A stretch of 14,175 bases of DNA from RGIG3009 sp964390295 (lineage in GTDB: Bacteria; Bacillota; Clostridia; Oscillospirales; Acutalibacteraceae): NCBI GenBank assembly GCA_964390295.1, contig CAYMHR010000033.1, positions 1-14,175 of the forward strand, in the 5' to 3' direction. The number at the start of each line of letters is the position of its first letter. Within the stretch, counting starts at the first letter, position 1. Shown one piece after another: positions 8,115 to 13,233 of this stretch. Below the pieces are notes generated by a model. That model was not told where the DNA came from, did no database searches, and was given only the letters and a program-made list of their open reading frames with translations. The position numbers were made by a program, and so were the translations under genes.

Positions 8115-8909
8115 TCACAGGTCGTACGCTACGGCACGACGATGATCATAATAATAGGCCTGTGTCAATCCGATCGTTCGCAACATGGCCGCCGCGTCCG
8201 CGATGCCCTTGCCGACGCGATCCGGCGTGTGTGCGTCGGAGCCGAGCGTGATCAAGCGTCCGCCCAAGTCGTAATAGCGCCGGACAATGGCTTTGTCGGG
8301 CAAAAAGTTGGGCGATGAGGTGTTGACCTCCAACGCGATCGAACGGGCAATCAGCTCCGTCAATATCTCGTCAATCAGGGGACGCACCGGCTCCAAATCC
8401 ACCTCGCAGGCGTGTTTTTCCACCACGTACCGCAACACGCAGGTGAGGTGCCCCAGCACGTCGAATCCGCCCAGCTTCACCAAATCCAGCGTATCGCGAA
8501 AATAGGCGGACAAATAGTCCCGTAGCTGCCGTTCCGAAAACTGCTTGAAATTGATCCAGGAGAACGGAACCGGGAATTGAGCATAGCGTACCGCGTGAAC
8601 CGAGCCGATGATCACGTCATACTCGGTCATGGTCTCCATGTTGTGTGCGTGCTCCGGCGCCCACAAGGCTTCACCGATCTCCATGCCGCGAAACACGCGC
8701 AGTCGCCCCTCGTATTCCTTGGCCAACGCCGCCGCATGCGCCACCGATTTTCGGATCGGCTCGTCCACGTCGATCTCCCACTCGATGTCGCAGTGGTCGG
8801 TCACGGAAATGCCGCCCAACCCTGCCGCCAACGCCGCCTCGCACATGGCGCGCGGATCACTGTCGGAATCGTGCGAATACCACGTGTGCGTATGCCCGTC
8901 AAATAACAT
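8115..8909 (-). CDS. PHP-domain phosphoesterase (HisJ/histidinol-phosphatase-like)
   Basis: The 264-residue protein has the polymerase and histidinol phosphatase fold, which uses a tri-metal centre to hydrolyse phosphate esters. Ligand motifs appear in the expected order: FDGHTHTWYS (His6, His8) at the start, SVTDHCD, RGMEIGE, IGSVHAV, DVLGHLT and LGSDAHTPDRVG. HisJ-type proteins are the closest named relatives. However, no other histidine biosynthesis gene is nearby, and the gene opens an operon with a dehydrogenase and a sugar kinase, so a sugar-phosphate or cyclic phosphate substrate is at least as likely. The ATG at 8909 is chosen for the GGGGAGA about 6-7 bases upstream and the normal family N-terminus; the frame continues 18 codons further upstream into the promoter. 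Confidence 0.88.
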   Translation of the reverse strand: MLFDGHTHTWYSHDSDSDPRAMCEAALAAGLGGISVTDHCDIEWEIDVDEPIRKSVAHAAALAKEYEGRLRVFRGMEIGEALWAPEHAHNMETMTEYDVIIGSVHAVRYAQFPVPFSWINFKQFSERQLRDYLSAYFRDTLDLVKLGGFDVLGHLTCVLRYVVEKHACEVDLEPVRPLIDEILTELIARSIALEVNTSSPNFLPDKAIVRRYYDLGGRLITLGSDAHTPDRVGKGIADAAAMLRTIGLTQAYYYDHRRAVAYDL

Positions 8910-8942
8910 ACCGGTCTCCCCTTGCTTTTCGTTATCAGTTGC

Positions 8943-8971
8943 AGTATACTTGAAATTGAGCAAACAATCAA
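8943..8971 (-). promoter_or_regulatory. Promoter of the PHP-dehydrogenase-kinase operon
   Basis: On the minus strand TTGATT (8971-8966) and TATACT (8948-8943) are separated by exactly 17 bases, a good sigma-A match. The GCTCAA half-site at 8961-8956 lies in the spacer, so a bound repressor would block RNA polymerase. The predicted start is near 8936, with a leader of about 27 bases. Confidence 0.7.
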
Positions 8972-9016
8972 TCCTCGACGCAAAATATGATCAAATGCTC
9001 AACATATTGAGCGTTT
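8955..9016. promoter_or_regulatory. Putative DeoR-family operator region (TTGAGC/GCTCAA half-sites)
   Basis: The divergent region has ATTGAGC at 8955-8961 and again at 9006-9012, exactly 51 bases apart (about five helical turns). It also has an inverted GCTCAA at 8997-9002, which pairs with the second TTGAGC as GCTCAA-N4-TTGAGC. The left copy lies in the promoter spacer of the minus-strand operon. The right palindrome overlaps the predicted start of the plus-strand deoR transcript; a TATGAT -10-like box lies at 8986-8991, but no good -35 is visible. The arrangement fits a repressor of both directions that could loop the DNA. Assignment to the adjacent DeoR protein is inference. Confidence 0.55.
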
Positions 9017-9028
9017 CAAGAAGAAAAG

Positions 9029-9772
9029 GTGGTTCATACGAGCAAAGAACGGGAAAGAGCGATTTTGGAGCTTCTCATTCGGGACAAGCGGGCCAGCGTG
9101 AAGGAGCTGGCCGCCGCCCTGTACATCAGCGAACCGTCCATTCGGCGCGATCTGGCACGCTTGGAGCAGCAGCAGCTCATCAAGCGCGTCCACGGCGGCG
9201 CCATGCTGGATGAGACCGGCGCGTCGCGCATTAAAATTCCCTTTGTAATCCGTGAGCTGGAATCGGCCGACGAAAAGGGGCGCCTTGCGCGCCGAGCCGC
9301 CGCTTTGGTTCCGGACGGAGCCGTTCTGTTTCTGGACGCCTCCTCCAGCGCCTATCGTATGGTGCCGTTTTTGATCGAAAAAAAAGACCTGACGGTCATC
9401 ACCTCCGGCCTGCGCGCTACCAGTGCTTTGGCGGAGCAGGGAATCCGAGTCATCTGCACCGGCGGCGACGTGATGAACACCTGCCTCTCACTCGTCGGTG
9501 ACGGTGCCGTGGAAGCGATCCGCAATTATCACGCCGACATCTGCTTCTTTTCCTGTCGCGGTCTGTCGCTCAACGGCGAATTGAGCGATATTTCCCGTGA
9601 GGAAAACGCGGTGCGTCGCGAAATGATCGCACGGTCGGACGCTTCCTATTTGCTGTGCACCGAAAGCAAGGTGGACAAGCAGTACTATCACCGCCTTTGT
9701 CACGTGACCGACCTGTCCGGAATCCTTACCGAGTCCTCTCTGCCGACCGCGCTACAGCCCTATTGTCGGTAA
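9029..9772 (+). CDS. DeoR-family transcriptional regulator
   Basis: Predicted sugar-phosphate-responsive regulator of the surrounding metabolic genes. The 247-residue product has the usual DeoR length. An N-terminal winged helix-turn-helix (about residues 6-57) includes SVKELAAALYISEPSIRRDLARLE and ends in the family hallmark RVHGGA. The C-terminal effector domain resembles a sugar-phosphate isomerase fold and shows LFLDASSSAYRMVPFL, VITSGLRATSAL, CTGGDV and EENAVRREMIARS. An in-frame stop at 9008 limits the start, and GTG at 9029 is the first usual start codon. Its ribosome binding site is weak (AAGAAAAGG runs directly into the GTG), so expression may be low or the exact start slightly off. 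It is divergent from the PHP operon and upstream of the TIM-barrel and Gfo/Idh genes, and probably represses both. Confidence 0.92.
   Translation: MVHTSKERERAILELLIRDKRASVKELAAALYISEPSIRRDLARLEQQQLIKRVHGGAMLDETGASRIKIPFVIRELESADEKGRLARRAAALVPDGAVLFLDASSSAYRMVPFLIEKKDLTVITSGLRATSALAEQGIRVICTGGDVMNTCLSLVGDGAVEAIRNYHADICFFSCRGLSLNGELSDISREENAVRREMIARSDASYLLCTESKVDKQYYHRLCHVTDLSGILTESSLPTALQPYCR
9567..9587. promoter_or_regulatory. Operator-like inverted repeat inside deoR
   Basis: CGCTCAA (9567-9573) and TTGAGCG (9581-9587) form a perfect 7-bp inverted repeat around a 7-base spacer. They carry the same GCTCAA/TTGAGC core as the intergenic palindrome at 8997-9012. It encodes SLNGELS in the DeoR frame. 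It could be an auxiliary operator about 570 bases downstream, or a coincidence of codon choice. The spacer length differs from the intergenic site (7 versus 4), which weakens the case. Confidence 0.3.
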
Positions 9773-9813
9773 GAGGTTGAGCCGATTTGCAATATAAATG
9801 GCGAAAATCACAA

Positions 9814-9856
9814 TGGAAAACAAGCCCGTAATTCTCTATGATTATAAGTAGAGAAT
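9814..9856 (+). promoter_or_regulatory. Candidate promoter with overlapping inverted repeat upstream of the TIM-barrel gene
   Basis: TGGAAA (9814-9819) and TATGAT (9837-9842) are spaced by 17 bases, a plausible sigma-A promoter. An exact 8-bp inverted repeat, ATTCTCTA (9831-9838) and TAGAGAAT (9849-9856) with a 10-base loop, covers the -10 box and the likely start point. It could be a second operator or a 5' hairpin in the message. Read-through from deoR is also possible, since no terminator is visible between them. Confidence 0.5.
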
Positions 9857-9878
9857 AACCGTAAACGGAGGGAAAACA

Positions 9879-10631
9879 ATGCGTAAGATCGGTATTGCAG
9901 ATTATGGCATGAACGTGTGGTACGGCGGCTTTATGGACTACGAACAGCGTATGCAGGACATCAAAGCGATCGGTTACGACGGCATCGAGCGTCTGACCCC
10001 CATCGATGCGGCGGATGCTTTGAACAAAGCCACCACGCTGGCCAAGCTGGGAATGGACTTTGCCACCGTGCTGGCCCCGTCCTTGGAGCTGAAGGTACAA
10101 TGGACGGCCGCATTCCGCAAGGAATATATTTGGACGGACGTACAGGCGAATCACTCTCAGGATTCGCTGGAGACCTATTGTCGTCGGGTCAACTATTTGG
10201 CGGCTACCTGCAAAAAATACGGCATTAAGACTGCCGTGCACAACCATTTGGGGTGCATTGTGGAAACACAGGAGCAGTTGGAAACCTTTTTGGGAAAATG
10301 CCCGGACGCCGGGTTGGTATTCGACGTGGGACACATGGCGGTTGCCGGCGGTAACGTGCGCGAAATCATGGATAAGTACTACGACCGCATCGTGGCCATC
10401 CACCTGAAGGATTGGGTCATGAAGGACCCCAGTCAGAAGGAATGGTGGGATCGCGGCTATTTCTGTGGCCTGAAGCAGGGCAATTTCCCGGTTGACAACG
10501 AATACGTGGTCAAAACGGCCGTGGAGAGAGGCTACGATAAATGGATCTTTATTGAACACGATACGCATCTGCGCGAGCCGCTGGAGGACCTTGCAGAAAG
10601 TCGTGAAATTTTAAGAGAGTGGGGCGTGTAA
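9879..10631 (+). CDS. Sugar phosphate isomerase/epimerase-like TIM-barrel protein (IolE/IolI superfamily)
   Basis: A 250-residue xylose-isomerase-like TIM barrel (AP-endonuclease 2 superfamily), a group that includes 2-keto-inositol dehydratase, inosose isomerase, hydroxypyruvate isomerase and keto-sugar lyases. Candidate metal and substrate ligands in strand order are HNHLG (His121, His123), DVGH (Asp149, His152), HLKDW (His175, Lys177, Asp178) and IEHD (Glu226). VFDVGHMAVAGGN and GLKQGNFP are most reminiscent of IolE-type dehydratases. GGAGGG lies 7 bases before the ATG. The Gfo/Idh gene begins 2 bases after its stop. Such pairs commonly act in sequence: oxidation of a ring hydroxyl, then dehydration, epimerisation or elimination on the keto product. 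The exact reaction cannot be assigned. Confidence 0.85.
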   Translation: MRKIGIADYGMNVWYGGFMDYEQRMQDIKAIGYDGIERLTPIDAADALNKATTLAKLGMDFATVLAPSLELKVQWTAAFRKEYIWTDVQANHSQDSLETYCRRVNYLAATCKKYGIKTAVHNHLGCIVETQEQLETFLGKCPDAGLVFDVGHMAVAGGNVREIMDKYYDRIVAIHLKDWVMKDPSQKEWWDRGYFCGLKQGNFPVDNEYVVKTAVERGYDKWIFIEHDTHLREPLEDLAESREILREWGV

Positions 10632-10633
10632 GT

Positions 10634-11695
10634 ATGAAACCGATCAAATTAGGTATGGTGGGCTTGGGACGTGCCGGCAACGGTATGCACCTGCCCGAAC
10701 TGGAAGGCAAAGAGGAAATGTTCCAGGTTTACGCCGTCTGCGACCTCATCGAGGAGCGCCGCAACACGGTGGCGGAAAAGTACGGTGCCAAGGCGTATGC
10801 CAACATCGAAGAGCTGATCGCCGATCCGGAAGTGGAAATCGTGGATATCGCCACCCGTTCCTGCGATCACTACAAGCACGCTTGCATGGCGCTGAAGGCG
10901 GGTAAATCCGTTTTTCTGGAAAAGCCGATTTGCTGCAACTACGACGATGCCAAGGCACTGATGGAGCTGGCCGACAGCTTGCCGGACGTTAAGCTGTACG
11001 TGCGTCACAATCGCCGTTGGGAAGCCAAGTTTGCCAAAGCCATGGAGATCGTCAACTCCGGCATTATCGGCAACGTATACGAAGTGAAGCTGACTCGCAA
11101 CGGCTTTACGACCCGCAACGACTGGCAGACGATCGACACCTACGGCGGCGGTCAGCTTCTGAACTGGGGACCGCACATCATCGATCAGGCGTTGAATTTT
11201 GCCGGCGGCGATTACACCGATATTTACGCCGAAACGCGGCAGATTTTGGCCAGCGGCAACTGCGAAGACCACATCAAGCTGTTGCTGACCGGTATCAACG
11301 GCCGCATCGTGGATATGGAGATTAGCTCCGGCTGTGCCACGCGCACCCACGAGATCATGGCCTACGGCGATCGCGGTATTTTGTACGATACGGGCGTTGA
11401 AAATTCGCAACTGGAGTGGCGCTTCGTCAAGCCCGACATGGAAATTCAGCGTCTGCCCGCCAGCGATGCTACGCCCGGCACCGATCCGAACTTCAAGAAA
11501 GCGCCCGACATCGAATGGCGTTACGGCGGCGCGTTTGTGGACGTGCTCGGCGAGCGCTTGGACGACACGTGGATCGCCATGTATGAAGACTACCGTCTCG
11601 GCAAACCGTATCCGATCCTGCACAGCGAGGCGCTGAAGGTCGTTGAGGTCATCAGCAAGATCAAAGAGATTATGGCGAAAAAGTCCGCCAAATAA
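10634..11695 (+). CDS. Gfo/Idh/MocA-family oxidoreductase
   Basis: Predicted NAD(P)-dependent dehydrogenase acting on a sugar, cyclitol or glycoside hydroxyl. The 353-residue product has the N-terminal Rossmann motif GMVGLGRAG (residues 7-15), the conserved EKP with Lys97, and a C-terminal alpha/beta domain. The active-site stretch GGGQLLNWGPHIID has Asn177 where the usual family pattern has Asp, followed by His181 and Asp184. GTG at 10619 is also in frame, but it overlaps the previous gene. ATG at 10634, two bases after the upstream stop and with GTGGGG upstream, gives the normal N-terminus. It is translationally close-coupled to the TIM-barrel gene, so the two proteins probably act on the same substrate. 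A terminator follows directly. Confidence 0.9.
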   Translation: MKPIKLGMVGLGRAGNGMHLPELEGKEEMFQVYAVCDLIEERRNTVAEKYGAKAYANIEELIADPEVEIVDIATRSCDHYKHACMALKAGKSVFLEKPICCNYDDAKALMELADSLPDVKLYVRHNRRWEAKFAKAMEIVNSGIIGNVYEVKLTRNGFTTRNDWQTIDTYGGGQLLNWGPHIIDQALNFAGGDYTDIYAETRQILASGNCEDHIKLLLTGINGRIVDMEISSGCATRTHEIMAYGDRGILYDTGVENSQLEWRFVKPDMEIQRLPASDATPGTDPNFKKAPDIEWRYGGAFVDVLGERLDDTWIAMYEDYRLGKPYPILHSEALKVVEVISKIKEIMAKKSAK

Positions 11696-11709
11696 ATCGC
11701 AACAGCAGA

Positions 11710-11740
11710 AAGCGCCGCACCCTTACCGAGTGCGGCGCTT
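11710..11740. terminator. Terminator hairpin between convergent genes
   Basis: AAGCGCCGCAC (11710-11720) and GTGCGGCGCTT (11730-11740) form a perfect 11-bp GC-rich stem with a 9-base loop. The T-tract after it is weak on the plus strand (CGTTATGT); on the minus strand the stem runs into TTTCTG. It lies 14 bases after the Gfo/Idh stop and 2 bases past the spoVT stop, so it probably serves both genes. Confidence 0.8.
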
Positions 11741-11742
11741 CG

Positions 11743-12279
11743 TTATGTCTCCAGTTGCTTTCCGAAAAACGCGGCGGCCACCTGAACCAGCTTGCAGTCG
11801 CCTTCGCCCGGCGGCGTCCCGTCCTCGCGACAAAGCACGCAGACGCATCCGGCAACGTCGCCACCCGCTACGATCGGCGCCATAACGCCCACGGCACAGT
11901 CGTTGTCCTCGGTGACGAACAGCGGCTTTTCCGGCTTCATCTGAACCGGTGTACGCTTTTCCATGGCCTGCTCCAACGGCGATGACAGCCGCCGGTGCAG
12001 ATAGTCCTTTTTGGCTTCGCCGGCCACGGCGATCACGTGATCCCGATCGCAAATCAACACCGGCAAGCCGCAAGCGCGCGCCATCACGTCGGCATATTCT
12101 CCGGCAAATTGTCCCAACTCCCCCACCGGCGAATATTTTTTGAACACCACCTCCGCGTCGGGACCCGTAAATATCTCCAACGGGTCGCCCTCGCGTATTC
12201 GCAAGGTGCGGCGGATTTCCTTTGGGATCACCACGCGGCCCAGGTCGTCGATGCGCCGTACAATTCCGGTTGCTTTCAT
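11743..12279 (-). CDS. spoVT: Stage V sporulation protein T
   Basis: Regulator of late forespore gene expression. In Bacillus subtilis SpoVT tunes sigma-G-dependent genes and spore coat/germination properties. The 178-residue product matches the known SpoVT length. Residues 1-50 are an AbrB-type swapped-hairpin DNA-binding domain beginning MKATGIVRRIDDLGRVVIP. The rest is a GAF-like domain that begins after KKYSPVGELGQFA. The ATG at 12279 is chosen because GGGGGA lies 8 bases upstream and the N-terminus matches the family exactly; ten further in-frame codons upstream are ignored. It is a single-gene unit pointing toward the sugar module and sharing its terminator. Its presence is the best evidence that the host forms endospores. 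Confidence 0.96.
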   Translation of the reverse strand: MKATGIVRRIDDLGRVVIPKEIRRTLRIREGDPLEIFTGPDAEVVFKKYSPVGELGQFAGEYADVMARACGLPVLICDRDHVIAVAGEAKKDYLHRRLSSPLEQAMEKRTPVQMKPEKPLFVTEDNDCAVGVMAPIVAGGDVAGCVCVLCREDGTPPGEGDCKLVQVAAAFFGKQLET

Positions 12280-12312
12280 ATATAAAATCCCCCATTTCAG
12301 TAATCGCATCTC

Positions 12313-12341
12313 TATTATCTACCGACAAGGGGGATTTATAC
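12313..12341 (-). promoter_or_regulatory. Candidate sigma-G-type promoter of spoVT
   Basis: On the minus strand GTATA (12341-12337) and GATAATA (12319-12313) are separated by 17 bases. This is close to the forespore sigma-G pattern (GnATR, about 18 bases, CATnnTA), with one mismatch at the first base of the -10. B. subtilis spoVT is known to be sigma-G dependent. The predicted leader is about 27 bases. A sigma-A reading fits less well because no TTGACA-like box is correctly spaced. Confidence 0.5.
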
Positions 12342-12461
12342 TTTTTTGGTTATTGTGTTCTTATTTTCCTTTGGGAGATTGTCGGACAAAAAGCGGATTT
12401 TGAACGGCCGGTGCAAATAGCTCCTCGTAAAACGCATGAAAAGGGGCAAGCAATCAAAAAA

Positions 12462-12553
12462 GATTAACGACATGAACTAACGAAATCGTTAATCCTCGAA
12501 GAACATCGTTAATCTTTTGAAATTTATCGTTAATTCTTATGTAGCAGTAACGA
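12462..12553. repeat. Array of six TCGTTA/TAACGA hexamers
   Basis: The hexamer occurs as TAACGA at 12465, 12478 and 12548 and as TCGTTA at 12486, 12506 and 12527. Longer copies ATCGTTAATC (12485, 12505) and ATCGTTAATT (12526) are direct repeats at 20- and 21-base steps, and the last inverted copy continues the 21-base step. GATTAACGA (12462-12470) and TCGTTAATC (12486-12494) can also form a 9-bp stem. This looks like a multi-site protein-binding array phased to two helical turns; what binds is unknown. The rest of 12310-12461 holds the spoVT promoter and no recognisable gene. Confidence 0.65.
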
Positions 12554-12570
12554 GACTCATCAATTAAGTG

Positions 12571-12666
12571 TACCCGAAAAGGTATATTTAATGGATTTTG
12601 AGATATAATATACCCGATAGGGTTTTATATTAACAAATCATCTTGACATCACACCCGAAAGGGTGT
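12571..12666. promoter_or_regulatory. Three palindromic HipB-type operators
   Basis: Three related palindromes share ACCC...GGGT arms: ACCCGAAAAGGT (12572-12583), ACCCGATAGGGT (12612-12623) and the extended ACACCCGAAAGGGTGT (12651-12666). Their centres are 40 and 41 bases apart, about four helical turns, so they face the same side of the DNA. The third lies in the promoter spacer of the hip operon. E. coli HipB also binds several short palindromes (TATCC-N8-GGATA) upstream of its operon. The layout here is analogous, with a different sequence. Binding by the downstream HipB is inference. Confidence 0.7.
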
Positions 12667-12671
12667 AAAAT
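12643..12671 (+). promoter_or_regulatory. Promoter of the hipBST operon
   Basis: A perfect -35 box TTGACA (12643-12648) and TAAAAT (12666-12671) are separated by 17 bases, close to ideal sigma-A consensus. The strongest operator palindrome fills the spacer and touches the -10 box. Repressor binding would therefore shut this strong promoter, consistent with toxin-antitoxin autoregulation. A second TATAAT at 12604-12609 lacks a matching -35. Confidence 0.8.
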
Positions 12672-12703
12672 GTATATGCAAAATAATTGCAAGGAGCAAA
12701 ACA

Positions 12704-12907
12704 ATGAATCCGATTGCTGAATTTGTTAAAGAAAACAGGAAAGCGGCTGGACTGACACAAGAGCAATTCGCTTTGCGTTCGGGACTTGGACTTCGCTTTG
12801 TGCGTGAGTTGGAGCAAGGCAAAGAAACTGTGCGTATGGATAAAGTTAATGTGGCGCTTGCTATGTTCAATGCTCAAGCCGTTGCCGGAAAGAAGGAAAA
12901 TAAATGA
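12704..12907 (+). CDS. hipB: HipB-like helix-turn-helix antitoxin/autorepressor
   Basis: A 67-residue protein that is essentially one XRE/Cro-type helix-turn-helix domain: MNPIAEFVKENRKAAG, then TQEQFALRSGLGLRFVRELEQGK with helices 2 and 3, and a short Lys-rich tail. This is the usual form of the small DNA-binding partner next to HipA-type kinases. AAGGAG (12691-12696) lies 7 bases before the ATG. It is first in the operon, just downstream of three palindromes it is likely to bind. In HipBST systems HipB represses the operon, while a separate HipS neutralises the kinase. The stop overlaps the next start as ATGA. Codon use and base composition are more AT-rich than in the genes to the left. 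Confidence 0.88.
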   Translation: MNPIAEFVKENRKAAGLTQEQFALRSGLGLRFVRELEQGKETVRMDKVNVALAMFNAQAVAGKKENK

Positions 12908-13233
12908 GCGTATTCAGAACCGCCTACATTTATGTGAGAAATACATTTGCCGGAATTTTGAAAGAAACTGACGAAGGCTATTCTTTCAAATATGATACCA
13001 ATTATTTACAAATCGAAAATGCATCTGCCGTGTCTCTAACTTTGCCGTTGCAAGCGGAGGAATACACCTCGAAAACATTATTCTCGTTTTTCGATGGCCT
13101 TATTCCGGAAGGCTGGCTTTTCAAAATCGTAACGGATAATTGGAAAATAGACAGTCACGACCGTTTCGGCGTTCTTCTTGTCGCTTGCAAAGACGGAATC
13201 GGCAATGTTTCAATAAGGGAGGAAAAGGAATGA
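12904..13233 (+). CDS. hipS: HipS-like antitoxin (HipA N-terminal subdomain as a separate protein)
   Basis: The 109-residue product matches the N-terminal subdomain that is fused in classic HipA (HipA N-terminal/couple_hipA region). It begins MSVFRTAYIYVRNTFAGILKE, continues with YLQIENASAVSLTLPL and the hallmark LFSFFDGLIPEGWL, and ends with HDRFGVLLVACKDGIGNVSI. E. coli HipS is of similar size and is the antitoxin that holds HipT inactive. The coding region overlaps hipB by 4 bases at its start and hipT by 4 bases at its end (ATGA at both), so the three proteins should be made in linked amounts. The split from the kinase is genuine: a stop codon, AGGGAGG and a new ATG separate them. Confidence 0.88.
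   Translation: MSVFRTAYIYVRNTFAGILKETDEGYSFKYDTNYLQIENASAVSLTLPLQAEEYTSKTLFSFFDGLIPEGWLFKIVTDNWKIDSHDRFGVLLVACKDGIGNVSIREEKE

Noticed and set aside
9726..10568. A 280-codon minus-strand frame opposite the TIM-barrel gene, and a similar 324-codon frame (10649-11623) opposite the Gfo/Idh gene
   Set aside because: Both are antisense shadows; the sense frames have intact motifs, spacing and ribosome binding sites.
12322..12385. Inverted 7-mers CCGACAA (12322) and TTGTCGG (12379), and the palindrome TTGTCGGACAA, near the spoVT promoter
   Set aside because: Short, widely separated and without supporting context. They could be real operator halves but cannot be distinguished from chance here.
12310..12703. 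CRISPR array or attachment site
   Set aside because: The TCGTTA repeats are only 6-10 bases at 20-21-base steps with no unique long spacers and no cas genes, so not CRISPR. No tRNA, integrase or matching direct repeat pair supports an attachment site within the window.
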